64,000 bases of DNA from Talinum fruticosum (Eukaryota; Streptophyta; Magnoliopsida; Caryophyllales; Talinaceae): NCBI GenBank assembly GCA_021018815.1, contig JAITYX010000003.1, positions 12,357,501-12,421,500 on the forward strand, written 5' to 3'. The first letter of the stretch is position 1, and each line of letters opens with the position of its first letter. Made by a program: the position numbers and the translations under genes. Positions 11,459 to 22,550 of this stretch are shown here, one piece after another. The notes below the pieces were generated by a model. That model searched no databases, was not told where the DNA came from, and worked only from the letters and a program-made list of their open reading frames with translations.

Positions 11459-13035
11459 TAATAAGTGTCATATTTGCATTAGATTTCAAACGAAGTTGTT
11501 TGTCAATTTTTGGGATTTATATTTATATTTGCGTACTTTATGCCCAATTTATGTTTTACACCTGAATTTTGCATTTTTGGTCTATTTTTACAACTTCCTA
11601 GTGATTTGAACCTATTTTTAGTCATATTTTCGATCCAAAGCTATTTTGAATCTATATTTCTAACTTTCTTATTGAAAGAGCTTTCCAATGACGTATTATA
11701 AGCTTAATTACGTTAAGGAACAAAAAGATATGCGCCGGAAAGTAAGAAGGGTGCGATGACGGAGACTTTTTTACTCTATGAATCATGTTTTTCACGCACT
11801 TATGAAGCAAGAATAATGATGAAATAATTAGAAACTAGACTCAATGAGCTTTTCGGGAAATCAAGAATCGCATCATTTGGACATTGGACGAGGTAGTTAT
11901 GGTCGAATCAATTTGACGCATGCCTTTGCATCGAGAACGGGTAGCCCGTGTCTACGACACAACCTGTTTTCAATGTTTCCGTCAAGAACTGGCGTTCCAG
12001 CAGCCGACACGGGCAGCCCGTGTCGACCGAAACGGCCCGTGTTGGCTGTAATTTTTGTCGAGGCACTTCAATTTTGACGGTTTCGGCCTTTGATTGCTTC
12101 ATAATTGCAGATTTAAGTTGATTATCGTCCGATTTGAGACATACATCCATAGTTCATCCTCCATATCCATCCATTTCCATTATCATATCTTCATTCATCC
12201 ACATCAAAACGAGACACTTTTGAAGAAGAAGTTTGAAGCGATTGCGGGATTTCCATCCGAAGTCGAGAGATTCAAGTGAAGTTCTTCAAGTCTATCATCC
12301 TACTTCTTCATTTTTGTTGTTTGAGGTTTGATTACCATGTATTAGATTTTATTTAACCTTTCAATAATTATGTGTGAGTAGTTTAGTTTTTCTAGAGATT
12401 TATAATCCGAAACAATAAAGTTTGATTAGGCTTGTAAAATTTGTGCTTGAATTCCGATGTTGAATCAATAGAAGGTTGTGTTTTTCATGCTTATGAGTGT
12501 TTTGAAGGCCTAGAATACTTTTATTATGAGATTAATCTATCATGTACTGAAAAGTGAAATATAATAATCCGACAACCAACCTTTCTACCTAATTTATGAA
12601 ATTTGAGAAAAGATTAGTAAATTTGAGGATCACTTTGATAATTTGAAATCTTTAACATTAATTAACTTAAAAGTATACGAAAGTTGTTTGTTAGGTTAAT
12701 TAGAGGAATTCTATTAAGCATCGAAAGAGTAGTAGAATTTTGTGATTATCGATCCTTGATTCAATTAAAAGAATGATTGCACAAATTATGTTTTAATAAT
12801 CAAACTCATTGCGTTAGGAAAGAAAATCCTTAGATGTTTTTATCTATTGATTAAATCTTAAATTAGTTTTCTTGATTTTAGTTTTAGAATTAGATTAGAG
12901 AAAGAACTAACTTCAAAAATCTGATTTGCTTAATAATTGAGTAGAGAGATAGTTTAGTGCATTGTTAGACCGAGTCCTTATGGGATCGACCTTGACTAGG
13001 TACAACCTATACACTTGTGTGCTTGCGGCTCGTCA
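11459..13035 (+). repeat. 5' LTR of Athila-like element (1577 bp)
   Basis: It starts TAATAAGTGTCATATTTGC and ends GCGGCTCGTCA. It is collinear with 22551-23971, but the 3' copy lacks about 190 bases corresponding to roughly 12700-12900. Both contain a GC-rich cluster of 'ccgacacgg...cccgtgt' words (11940-12045 and 23035-23180). Confidence 0.85.
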
Positions 13036-13066
13036 AGTTTTTCGCGTTGTTGGCGGGGACTCTATC
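13036..13066 (+). other. Primer-binding-site region of Athila-like element
   Basis: Directly after the LTR lies 'ttttcgcgttgttggcgggga', a decayed form of the GGCGCCGTTGCCGGGGA-type site found in Athila elements. Confidence 0.55.
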
Positions 13067-13311
13067 TTTAGCAGCCATTAGACGAATACTCTCAGATTGA
13101 CTAAGTATTTTTTTATTTTTTTATTTTCTGTTTTGATTGCGTTGGTAGTTTGGTTTTTGTTCTTGCTAGGTTTTCTCTCCTTGAATGTAAAAAGCTGAAT
13201 TGTTCAAGTTTTATCCAGAAATCGAGTGAACCTTTCGCTTTAGACGAGAAGAATCAAACGCTAGAGAAAGCTAGGAAAAAGCAAGAAGAAAATTACAAGC
13301 CAAAGCCCAAG

Positions 13312-15043
13312 ATGGCCGATGAACAAAGAAGAACTTTTTGGCAATATGTGAAACCAATGTCACTAATCCATCGATGGCCATCAATGTTCCTAACGTGGTG
13401 GCCAATGACTTTGAGCTGAAGAACTCTCTCATCAACTTGGTGAGAGCCACTCCTTTCTATGGCCTCCCCAATGAAGACCCCAACTGGCACTTCCACATTT
13501 TCGCCAAGCATGTGACACTTTCAAGGCGAACGAGGCTTCACCGGATGTAATCAAGTTGCTATTGTTTCCATTCTCGCTTGAAGGAAGGGCATGGGAGTGG
13601 CTAGACTCTCTTCCAGCGAACTCCATATGCACCTTTGATCAACTTGCAAGTGCTTGCTTGGCGAAATACTTTCCACCAAGCAAGTTGACTAGTTTGAGGA
13701 ACTGGATTTTTCACCTTCGTCCAAGAGCCGGATGAGACACTTTATGAAGCATGGGAGAGGTTCAAGGATCTCCTTCGTCAATGCCCACAACATGGATTTG
13801 AGCCATGGGTCCCCATTTAAGCTTTCTACAATGCGCTTGATGATCACTTGAGAGCCACCATCCTTGCGGCGGTTGGAGGGAACATCTTGAGCAAGTCCGT
13901 TGAAGAGCTCCACACTTTGATTAAGCAGATGGTGCTGAATAACTTTCAATGGTCCAAGCCCCGTCCTAAGAGAACAGGAGGTAAGCTTGATGTTGATGTA
14001 GTTTCACGTCGTTTCTGCTAAGATAGATGCAATAACTCAAAAAATGGATCGATTGAATGTGAATGTTGTCCCTCCCCTTCATGTACTTCATGTAATTCTT
14101 ATGAGCATGAGACTTTGTTTTATCCTGTGGATATGGCTAGCAATGGACCAACCGACCATGCCAATTTTATTGACAACTCGAACCCAAGGCCTAACTTTGA
14201 CCCCTTCTCAAATTTCTATAACTCGGGATTAAGGTATCACCCTAATTTTTCGTACCAGAATAACAATCCCATGGATCAACCACAAGTCCAAAGACCCCCT
14301 GGATTCCAAAGCCTAACCCAACAACTTGTGCCCCAAAAGTCTAACTTGGAGGTCATGATGGAAAGCATGCTTTTGGCTCAATAAAAGCAAGGTGAGATTA
14401 TCAAGCAATTGGCTACAAAAGTTGAAATTTTAGCCACCCATAATAAAATGCTTGAAACTCATATTGCTAGCTAAGCTAGCTCTTCCTTTGGCCCTCCTAG
14501 TAAGCTTCCTAGCCAACCCAAGATTAACCCTAGGGAATAATGTAATGCCATAACTTTGAGGAGTGGGATACAATTGGCGGGAGTAAGGGTGCTAGTAGTG
14601 ACCATGTGGTCATTCATGTGCAAAATGAGAATGTTGAGAATGACATGAGTGATTTGCATGATGTTGTGAATGAGGAGGTGTCTACACCCTCCAATGAGCC
14701 CTTAGTTGATGTTGTTGTTCAAAATGAGAATGAGACTCCTAATGACCAAACAAAAATTCCCCAAAGAATTTACACTCCGCCTTTACCATTCCTACAAAGA
14801 AATGCAATATGAACATCCCTTTCATTGATAATTTGACTCAAATGCCCTTGTATCCTAAATTTTTGAAAGAGATCCTCTCCAAAAAGAGGACATTGAATGA
14901 GTATGAGACTTTTGCATTGAGTGAGGAGTGTAGCGCGGTAGTCCAAAATAAGCTTCCTGAAAAGCTTAAAGACCCAGGGAGTTTTTCCATCCCATGCCCG
15001 ATTGAGAATGTGTCCATAGATCGTGCTTTATGTGATTTGGGGT
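13312..15043 (+). pseudogene. Athila-like gag, broken
   Basis: An ATG at 13312 opens MADEQRRTFWQYV. Frames then continue through FELKNSLINLVRATPFYGLPNEDPN, a stretch reading FPFSLEGRAWEWLDSLP near 13570-13615, and ERFKDLLRQCPQHGF near 13760-13800. These are the signature stretches of the retrotransposon gag capsid domain in Athila/Tat elements. A frameshift near 13545 and stops near 13735 and 13817 break it. From 14809 (MNIPFIDNLTQMPLYPKFLKE) it runs into the linker before the protease. The frame is cut at 15043 by a solo LTR and continues at 18622. Confidence 0.8.
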
Positions 15044-15523
15044 TGTAACACCCCGAAACTTTTGTATTTAATTACTTTAAATACGCGTTGTATCATCTTA
15101 ATATTGTTTAAGAGTAGTGAGTCACTCAAAAATTTGAAACTGAAATAAGATATGGGAACAAGTCTAATAATCGTAAATAATAATAAGTAATTTGTACAGA
15201 TTTACATTGTGCAAAGAAATGCATATACACTTGAATAATGCAAAATTGTGTCTCGAACACGGTTTATATAATTAAATAATAAGCAAATGAAAAAAATAAA
15301 GGTTAAAAAATATGTATAAATCGATAAAAATGGGCCAAATGTGTGGTTAAAATTTTAAGCATGTGGTAAAATTATTAGTAAAAAGATAATAAGACATCAA
15401 GAATCAACAAGACAAAAACAAAAAGGGGAAAGGAATTGGTAGAAGCATCTGGATATATTAGTGAAAAGGAGGAGGGGATTGCCGGAAGGATCAAGATGTA
15501 TCGAGTAAAGTGGAGGGAGGGGT

Positions 15524-15943
15524 TTGCAAACTAAGCTAACACAATCATCTTCATTCCTCTCTCACCTCTCCTTCTCTCCCAACCCCATGTCACTCGCTTC
15601 CCCACCGTCGACCACCCGTCACCACCGGCCTCTGCTGCCGCCACCAGGCCGCCGCCGCCGCCTCAGCCACCCCCGTTACCTCCATCGCATCTCTCTCTCC
15701 TCTTTGCTCTATTCTGCACCGAGCGGGGCTGCTCCGCCTCTGCTGCTGCCGCTGCCACCGGACCGGCTGGTGCCACCGTCCCCGACCGCCGCCAGCACTG
15801 CCTGTCGAACGAGTGCTTGCCACTGCAGCCCAACAACCCGGCTCTGCCATCGGATCTTCCACACCCCTTTTTCCCTTTTGAGGTATATCTTTAATTCTCC
15901 ACTTCTAAGCAAATTTCTATTACAAATTTATGTTGCGAGTTGA
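15524..15943 (+). other. GC-rich, pyrimidine-biased patch inside the solo LTR
   Basis: About 420 bases are open on the plus strand (139 codons) and partly open on the minus strand. The translation is Ser/Pro/Arg/His-rich (for example RHHRPLLPPPGRRRR) with no recognised domain. The composition differs sharply from the AT-rich LTR around it. I treat it as LTR sequence, not a gene. Confidence 0.5.
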
Positions 15944-17714
15944 AGGATTAGACAAGTTAATGTGAATTTTGAACTGATTTGTGGTGGATTGGAAGAACCT
16001 TGGGAACCATTGAAATTGGACTTAGGGTTTATTATGTGTTGAAGTGGAATTGGAAATTGATTTGGGTTTATTTGTAATTGTGAATGTGCTTGCTTAACTT
16101 TTATATGAGTATGAATGAATTGTTTGGTTGTGGAGGAATTGAAAGAAAGATATTGAGGATGATTAGAAATATTAACATGTATGTTGTTGGGAGTTGGTTT
16201 CAAGAATGTGTAAATGAGACATTGAAGATTGATGGATGATTGAATTTATTTGTTTGTATGTGTGTTAAACTTGAGTAAATTAATGTAATTGAGTCTTGGT
16301 CAAATTGTACAAGTGCGAATTAATTTGAAATGTAGAAAGTGGATGGGATGATAGATATATATGATTATGGGAAAGTGATTAAAATTAGGTTATGCTAAGC
16401 TTGATTGAAAAATGAAATTGGGTTATACTTGGGAACTTTATTGAAATTAATAAAGACTTTTTGGTGGAGTTAGTAATCTGGTGATAATAAGTAATATGGT
16501 GGGGAAAAGAAATTTACAGAATTAAAGGAAGTTAGAAATTCAAATAAATTCGAGTAATAAGTGGGGAATTAGAGGAAGTCAAATATGAAAAGTTTATCAC
16601 AAATAGAGAGTAGTTATTAAGTTTATTAATGCTTAATCAAATTTCTTCCTGAAAATAGAAAATCGATGGGGATGACATATTCGAAGAAAATAACGAAAAA
16701 CGATATGTAAAGGAAAACGAACAGACTACCTCAGTGCGTTACTGTCTGCACTTTTCAAAATATTTAAATGTTAACATGTTGAAATATTAATGAGTTTCAC
16801 TATTTTGTCTACGACACACTAAATCATTAACTGATTATTGGTAGTACTCATAAAAGAATTAATCATATGGAGCCGTCTCCCGATAATCGGGATTTATATG
16901 ATTAAATTGCTTAACCGGAGCCTTAGCTATAAATATATATGTCGTGATAAAAAATCGAAAAGTTCATGAGCACAAGAAAATGAGAATATTGACGAGATTG
17001 TAACTTGGTTTATATACTTGGTTTGAAACTTGGTTTTTGTGGTTGTAAATATACCCCGCGCGTGTGACCGTTGAGTTGTGTACTCCGAGCGTGTGGCTCG
17101 TTGAGTTTTATTGTGGATGTTATGCAGGTTTTTAAGGCCTTTAGCCTAATGGTTATGTCATGTTTCAAACGAAACTCTGCCAAAATTTTTAGAAAATTGG
17201 AAAACCAAACTGACACCTTAAGTATAAAGTATATTTGGTTTACGAGATAAGAGGACATCTGGGCATACTAGATGAAACGAGTGGTATAATTAAGGTTAGG
17301 CTACATTAAGCACATACTAGAGTTGATAGAAGCAAAAGATAAAACTTGAGATTTATTACAAGAATGGGGAGTTAAACTCATCAATTGTTATATACAAATT
17401 CAAACTATATCATCAATAGCCTTTTTCGGGAAATGCATGAATATCGAGATCAAAAGGAAACAATATGGATAGGTACGCGAAAGGTAAAAGTTTGGTGATC
17501 GTAAATGCATATAAATATTGTTAAAAGCTTAGTAATACAAAAGTAGATTCGTTTTGGAAACATAAATCGAATTGAAATTGTGTTGCGAAACAATCAGCAA
17601 TTGAAGTGTTTAGCACGCTGAGGTACGTTATTGTTTGTACCTTTTCCAAAGTGTTCACCTTTATTATTGAGTTTATTGTTTTAATAATACAAATAATTTG
17701 GACCCATTTCACAG

Positions 17715-17885
17715 TCACAATTCACGGTTTACGGTAGATTTATCACGATTACTGATTCACAATTATAGTTTACGAACACGATTACGATTCACGATTACGG
17801 TTTACGAACACGATTGCGGTTCATAGTTACGATTTACGGACACGATTCACAATTCCAGTTTATAGACACAATTACAGTTCACGAG
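17715..17885 (+). repeat. Degenerate short tandem repeat
   Basis: Variants of 'cacgattacggtttacgaa' and 'cacgattcacaatt' alternate for about 170 bases within the solo LTR. The period is irregular (roughly 22-28 bases). Confidence 0.6.
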
Positions 17886-17960
17886 GGCCCTCCACGATCG
17901 ATCGAGATAAATGAATGAATTGTATATACGATCACGATTACATATATGATGATCTCACGG

Positions 17961-18013
17961 AATCGTTATTCGTTCAATTGTTCACGAGAATCGTTAATCG
18001 TTCAATTGTTCAC
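17961..18013 (+). repeat. 25-bp direct repeat, two units
   Basis: 'aatcgtta(t/a)tcgttcaattg' plus 'ttcac' occurs at 17961-17985 and again at 17989-18013 with one difference, separated by GAG. Confidence 0.8.
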
Positions 18014-18621
18014 AGCCGGCTGCCTCGGGGTTCGATGAACCTAGGAGTCGGATTCCATGATTGATTGTTTCATATTACGAGTCCTAAGTTTGGCTAAATC
18101 GGAAAAGCAAATTAGAAATTGACAAGTTTGCAAACCGAGTATTCAAGAAAAATGATTTTAGATATGCATAATTTAAGAGCAATTAAATTATAATTTTATT
18201 TTATAACGGTAACGTATGGAGCTTCTAGCTCACACGTCTATTGTTTTATGTTTTAAAATTTTAGGAAGTTGAGCGTATGGCGGACTATTCACAATCACAC
18301 CTAAAGTTTAAAGAGGAAGAAAAAGATAAAGTTGGTCGGGAGAAGTGATGTTCAGTTGTTTGTCTTGACCCCATACATGTTAGTCCCTTCCTTGGTCTAT
18401 TGGCTCATGATTCCTCTCCAGTGATCCTCAGCGTTTCGAACTTTTCATTTTCTATGAAGAAAATTTGGGTTGGATTGTTACATAAATTGTTTGAATAATT
18501 AATCTGCTCAAATGAATTTGCCTCGTTTTCATTTTGAACGGCGGTAACGTTTCCCAATTTACAAGGCTTTCGCTGTTAATTACTTATTTATGTGGTTACG
18601 TATTGGGGGCGTTACAGGGGT

Positions 18622-19060
18622 CAAGTGTGAGCTTGATGCCCTATTCTTTATATAAGAATTTGGACTTAAATAAGTTGAGGTCCACAACCATTTATTTTCA
18701 ATTAGCGGATAGTTCTATGACATATCCTTTGGGTATTTTAGAGGACATTCCCGTCAAAGTTGGTGATTTCTTTGTGCCTCTGGACTTTTTAATTCTTGAT
18801 ATGGTTGAGGATACCCGCACCCAAATCATTCTTGGGAGGCCTTTCTTGACTACTGTTGGATGTAAGATTGATGTGAAAGAGGGCAAATTAACCTTTGATG
18901 TGGGGAGCATCACGCTGAATTTGAATTTTTTAAGAAACACGATATTTCTCCTATTTATGTTGAATGTTGTAGTATTGAGATGACTGATGAAGTGACATGT
19001 GATAAACCTTTACATGAACGAAATGAACTTGTCAATGCTAATGTGGTAGAGGTTGACAAA
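18622..19060 (+). pseudogene. Athila-like protease region (continuation of 13312-15043)
   Basis: The frame resumes with SSVSLMPYSLYKNLDL, then LADSSMTYPLGILEDIPVKV and IILGRPFLTTVG. This is the retropepsin-like domain of Athila elements (active-site DLG before the solo LTR, ILGRPFL in the second lobe). A one-base frameshift near 18905 moves the frame to one reading HDISPIYVECCSIEMTDE. This second frame runs to 19060 and into 20341 on the far side of the nested solo LTR. Confidence 0.75.
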
Positions 19061-20335
19061 TGATGGAAAGTGGCCTGCCCAGCATTTTGAGCTAAGAAAT
19101 ATCCCTCCTAAAGGGTTTTGCATGATTAAGGAAGAACCGGGAATATTTGATATATCCATGATTTCAAGCCTTTTGATGGATCCCGGAGGTTGATTAGATA
19201 AGGAGATCAAAATCCTTATGTTCTTGTTTATAAATAAATGTTCATCAATGGAGACATGAACGAGAAGTTAGTTACAAGTTAGTCACCAAAAAGTCCTTTC
19301 ATGTTTGAGCAAGGATGAACCTGGCCGAGAGTTATTTCAAGTGCTACTATTTTTGCCATGTCCATAAATAATGACCAAGGGTCGGTCCAAGGGCTAAGAT
19401 GAATGTCCATGCACATAAGGGAAGCATCCAAAGACATATTTCAAGGAGCATTCTAGAAGCACTAACCATAGTGGGAGTTAGTTGGAAGAAAGCTTGGCAA
19501 AGGGAAATTGCACCATAGCCACATGTTCCCAAATGCCCAAATACTTGGCTAGGATTTATCCAAGCTTAACTTGGAGAGGAGGAAAGCATCTAATTAGTTA
19601 GCATTTTGTTTTGCTTTAATTTTCAGCTTTGTTAATTTCAATTTTCAGCATGGTTAGTTGTAATGGCGGGTCTATATATTCAGCATGCACACTCCTTGTA
19701 AAATCACTTTTTGATGAATATACAAACCTTGAGTGTTATACTCTTTTCGGGATGGATTTCTCGAGCCTCTAAATCCTCAAAGCTGTATCCTAGGTTGGCA
19801 TCTAGGTGGTGTTCTTTGAGTCTCCCAAACCCCGGTGGTGTTTCTGTATCCGGACCGTTTGAGAGCGCCCCTTGATTCAGCTTGGTGGTGTTTCACGTAT
19901 CCAAGCCAGAATCCAGGTTCTATCCAGCGACTTCCATCAACCATATCTCCCAATCCACGAATCATCTCTTTCCCAAATTTCACACACTTCATCTTACATG
20001 AGTTGAGTCCATTCCCTCCAAATCTCAGCTCAAGCCAAGAAGAACTCCATCCCCAGCACCAAAAACAAACAAAGAACCTCATTCTGGACAGCCATCCAGC
20101 GAGGCTTTCTGTTTGCGTTTGGCTCAAGGTGATCCCGACCTTGGATGCTGCCCAAATTTTACCACAGCCTTCCCCAACCAGTTAACTATCCTTCCACCAA
20201 ATTTCGTCCAAAAACTCCATCATTTACCCCTCCTTTCACCCTTTTCCCCAGAACCGCACCTGCAGGTCCTATTCTACCCGGTTGTGTGTTTTGCGGTTTT
20301 TCCATCTTTTTCTTTGCTTCCGCCACTACACATCA
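19061..20335 (+). repeat. Solo LTR (1275 bp), TGATGGA...CACTACACATCA family, TSD ACAAA
   Basis: It starts TGATGGAAAGTGG and ends CGCCACTACACATCA, with ACAAA at 19056-19060 and 20336-20340. It lies in the plus orientation. It carries the three hairpin-like repeats at 19789-19906. The palindrome before the TATA box is decayed here ('taatggcgggtctatatattc'). Confidence 0.9.
19789..19906 (+). promoter_or_regulatory. Triple inverted-repeat cluster in LTR leader
   Basis: Three potential stems follow one another: CCTAG 19789-19793 with CTAGG 19802-19806; CCGG 19832-19835 with CCGG 19850-19853; GCTTGG 19880-19885 with CCAAGC 19901-19906. The sequence TGGTGTTTC...GTAT between the last two pairs is shared, while the stems differ. 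The function is unknown; an RNA packaging or dimer signal is an inference. Confidence 0.6.
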
Positions 20336-20340
20336 ACAAA

Positions 20341-20574
20341 TTTCCTCTGCCAACGTTTGACAAGAGCATATCCTATGTGTTTAATGAAGTTTGTTTTAAT
20401 GATTGTATTAGGTTGACGTTTGCTTTGGTTAAAACTCCATGCATTGAAACTCTTGCTTTGGACCTCAATTGGAAGGTCAAATGTGATGGTGTCCCGTCTG
20501 ATGGTGACAACCCACGACAGAGAGTGTTCCTTGATAAGGCTATTTGGAGATGGATGATTGGAGTTGGGCCTAGC
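20341..20574 (+). pseudogene. Unrecognised C-terminal extension of the Athila-like ORF
   Basis: The frame from the protease region continues in phase after the solo LTR and its target duplication are discounted, and ends with a stop at 20575. It reads, for example, YVFNEVCFNDCIRLTFALVK and WKVKCDGVPSDGDNPRQ. It is not RT or integrase and I do not recognise it. Right after it begins the non-coding 'gcttgggaggcaacccaag' segment. Confidence 0.5.
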
Positions 20575-22550
20575 TAATGACCTTAAAGAAGCGCTGCTTG
20601 GGAGGCAACCCAAGGAGATTTCTTTCTTTTTTAAAAATGTTTAGGTAGTTTTCATTTTGCATAAAAATTACCATTATATGCACTTGAAGAGTTATTGTTC
20701 TTCCCCCTCCCATCACATTAATTCTTAATTGCATTGAGAACAATGCTTTGTCCTAGTATGCGAGGAAGGTTTTGCATTCATTTGGTGCACGAATGGTGTA
20801 TATAATTGCATTTGCATCCGTATAATTACATATACTTGCATTTACTTTAGTTTAGTTTTCTTAGTTTTCTTTTATTTGTCTTTTGTCTTTAGTTTCATTT
20901 TGTGATTTATAGGTTTTGCATTTGCATTTAGGTTGCATGTAGGGGTAGTTTTTATTGCTTTAATTTAAAAAATTAGAAATCAGAAAAAAATTAAATATTA
21001 TAAAAAAGAAAAAAAATTAGGTTAGACTTTAGGTTAGTGAATAAGTCATCCGGTGATGATTCTTGGGTTAGGTAGTTTTTTTTTACTTTGTTTGATCTTG
21101 TATAGCTCATTTGTGTATAAAAGTTTTTGAAAAGAGTTTGTAAGAGAATCTTGGTTTAGAATTGCACTTTGATAGAGATGATTGATTACCCTTCTTGATC
21201 TTTTGATGTGAGATTGGCATATGGAACATCTTGAATTAGGATTGGTTGTTGAGCCTTAACCCGTAAGACCACTAAGCCTTAAAAGACTAATCATTTTTAT
21301 TAGTCTCATGTTTTCCATGTGTGACTCTACCTTGGTTGCAATTTTTAGAACTTGTTTTGTATCTCTTCGAAAGTGCAATTCTTTAGAACTTGCTTTGTAT
21401 CTCTTCGAAAGTGCAATTTGCATTTGCATTGACAATATGATAGAGACACTCAATTGTTGATTTTGTAAGCTATATGAACCAAAAAGCCACCTTTTCTTGT
21501 ATGAATTACCATTTTTAGCCCTTTTCTAGCCTTTGACTTCTCTTTTTATTGAACCTACATTAACAAGACTTGGCCAAATACATTTCTCCTACCCTTAAAC
21601 CATTGCTTAGAGTGTTTTGAGTGTGATATGGGTTGATTGTAGTAAATTTTGTGGTTTGATTGATGGGGAATAGTTGTGAAATTCAATTCTTGAACTTTTC
21701 TCCACTTGTGTAGTTTTATTTGGGTTGGAAATTGGAAACTTGCCTGGTATTATAAATTTGTTTGTTTTTGCCATTTACAAAAAGAAAAAAATAAAAAAAA
21801 GAGAAAAGATGAAAAAAATTCAGAAAAATGAAAAAAAAATCAGAAAAAGGAAGAAATAAAGTGTTTGGCATTGGCTTGTGTAGATTTAAGGCGGTTTCCA
21901 ATGAGTTTTTCCGGGTTTGATTTGAACATTTATGAGTGGTTAGTTTTATATATATGAGATATTTGATAAGTTAACTCCAAATTTGACTTTTAGCTCCACT
22001 TTACCCAAATAATTTTCCACTCCTTACCCTTTATCCCTAGCCTTGTTACGACCCATAAAAGACCTCTTGATTGTCATTTGCATTTGCATGCTCGTGGTGG
22101 AGAGTTGAGATTCTTAGTAAGCATATGGTAGATTTTTCTTCGGTAGGAGTATTAAGAGAACCTTCATTTTTATATATTTTTAAACACATGAGAGGACTGT
22201 TTCCACTTCCCTAAAGTGAGGTTTGCTCTCAATCTTTCTAGTTTTATGCTTATACATGCGTCAACTTACTATCATTGGAGATTAAGGGTGATTGATTTGA
22301 TCTTGATTGTGTGATTCATAAACATCTTTTCAAAAACTTCCCTCTTACTTGTGCTTAATGGTTTTCATCACTTTCGGGCTATTCTTGGTTAAACTTAGTT
22401 GTTAGAGAATTCTACCGATGCTTACCTGAGGAGGATGTATAAATAGATTTTTCTTTTTTATCTTGAGTCCTTTTATTTTCCTTTTGATTTTCTTTTTGTT
22501 TGAGTCTTGTACTTGCTTAAGGACAAGTAAGGTTTAAGCATGGGGGACTT
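20575..22550 (+). other. Non-coding 3' region of Athila-like element
   Basis: About 2 kb with no recognised coding sequence. It includes a purine-rich stretch at 21779-21860, a 38-bp direct repeat (21344-21419), and 'gcttaaggacaagtaaggtttaagcatgggggactt' words just before the 3' LTR, where 'gggggactt' (22542-22550) is the likely plus-strand primer tract. This is the usual architecture of Athila 3' ends. Confidence 0.65.
21344..21419 (+). repeat. 38-bp tandem duplication
   Basis: 'tttagaacttgttttgtatc' plus 'tcttcgaaagtgcaatt(c/t)' is present twice in direct succession (21344-21381 and 21382-21419) with two differences. Confidence 0.85.

Larger units (their letters stand above)
15044..18616 (+). 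repeat. Solo LTR (3573 bp), Tekay/Del-like, TSD GGGGT
   Basis: It begins TGTAACACCCCG and ends GGGGGCGTTACA, with GGGGT on both sides (15039-15043 and 18617-18621), splitting the Athila-like protease at its DLG active-site triplet. A block at 17050-17220 ('tactccgagcgtgtggctcgttgag', 'ttttaaggcctttagcctaatggtta') matches 63030-63120 of the LTR at 60144, so the two are relatives. No internal region is present, so unequal or intra-element recombination removed it. Confidence 0.85.

Noticed and set aside
15524..15943. 139-codon plus-strand frame, Pro/Arg/Ser-rich
   Set aside because: It lies inside a solo LTR with target duplication, is low complexity, and overlaps open minus-strand frames as expected from GC bias; not called a gene.
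17700..18020. CRISPR-like array
   Set aside because: Repeat units are irregular without regular unique spacers, and the sequence is plant nuclear DNA.
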